Assembly (NCBI RefSeq): GCF_000188695.1
Contig: NW_004754905.1
Coordinates: 198,024-208,165 of the forward strand
Direction of reading: 5' to 3'
Origin: Salpingoeca rosetta
Taxonomy: Eukaryota > Opisthokonta > Choanoflagellata > Craspedida > Salpingoecidae
DNA: 10,142 bases
In this document: positions 10,073 through 10,142 of the stretch, in pieces
Numbering within the stretch: position 1 is the stretch's first letter
How the letters are laid out: the number at the start of each line of letters is the position of its first letter
Notes under the pieces: model-generated
Told to the model about the DNA's origin: nothing
The model's database searches: none
What the model saw: only the letters and a program-made list of their open reading frames with translations
Position numbers and translations under genes: made by a program

Positions 10073-10142
<70 letters not shown>
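9974..10142 (+). other. Reductase intron 9, running out of the window
   Basis: It starts at a GTGACG donor and contains a G run (about 10000-10012), then a GT array from about 10035 that fills the rest of the window and continues past the end. The next exon is not visible. Confidence 0.8.

Overview
The window looks like nuclear DNA of an intron-rich, GC-rich unicellular eukaryote. Spliced genes have short GT-AG introns (about 115-410 bases) packed with (GT)n or (CA)n microsatellites, and no bacterial operon features are visible. A metazoan-like full-length borealin and an HSD17B12-type reductase point to a holozoan, perhaps a choanoflagellate. That placement is inference with modest confidence.

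Layout. (1) Positions 1-446 are a low-complexity leader ending in a (CA)21 run just before a start codon. (2) Positions 447-1712 (+) hold an intronless 421-residue protein. Positions 2995-4344 (+) hold its tandem paralog of 449 residues. Both resemble the HET/TIR-like fold, with the motif order VSHRW, WIDxxCINQ, WCLxE. The first copy has lost hallmark residues, including the Glu of WCLxE. The two genes share tracts with no or almost no nucleotide differences, which suggests gene conversion. (3) Between them lie poly-G runs, a (TTGC)n-type satellite and a 289-base foldback element with 30-base inverted repeats flanked by AATTTT duplications, so it is a likely MITE. (4) Positions 4345-4862 are a convergent intergenic region.

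(5) On the minus strand, positions 7282 to 4863 carry a nine-exon gene that I reconstructed from splice sites and phases. It encodes a complete 281-residue borealin, a subunit of the chromosomal passenger complex. (6) Head to head with it across about 314 bases, the plus-strand gene from 7597 encodes an ER very-long-chain 3-oxoacyl-CoA reductase of the HSD17B12/KAR type. Nine exons (223 residues) lie in the window and the C-terminus lies beyond it.

The three gene groups do not form an obvious pathway: they would act in innate or self-recognition-type signalling (paralog pair), chromosome segregation (borealin) and fatty-acid elongation (reductase). Unusual features are the pseudo-enzyme-like paralog with conversion tracts, the MITE, and the uniform strand polarity of the long GT arrays across two divergent genes.
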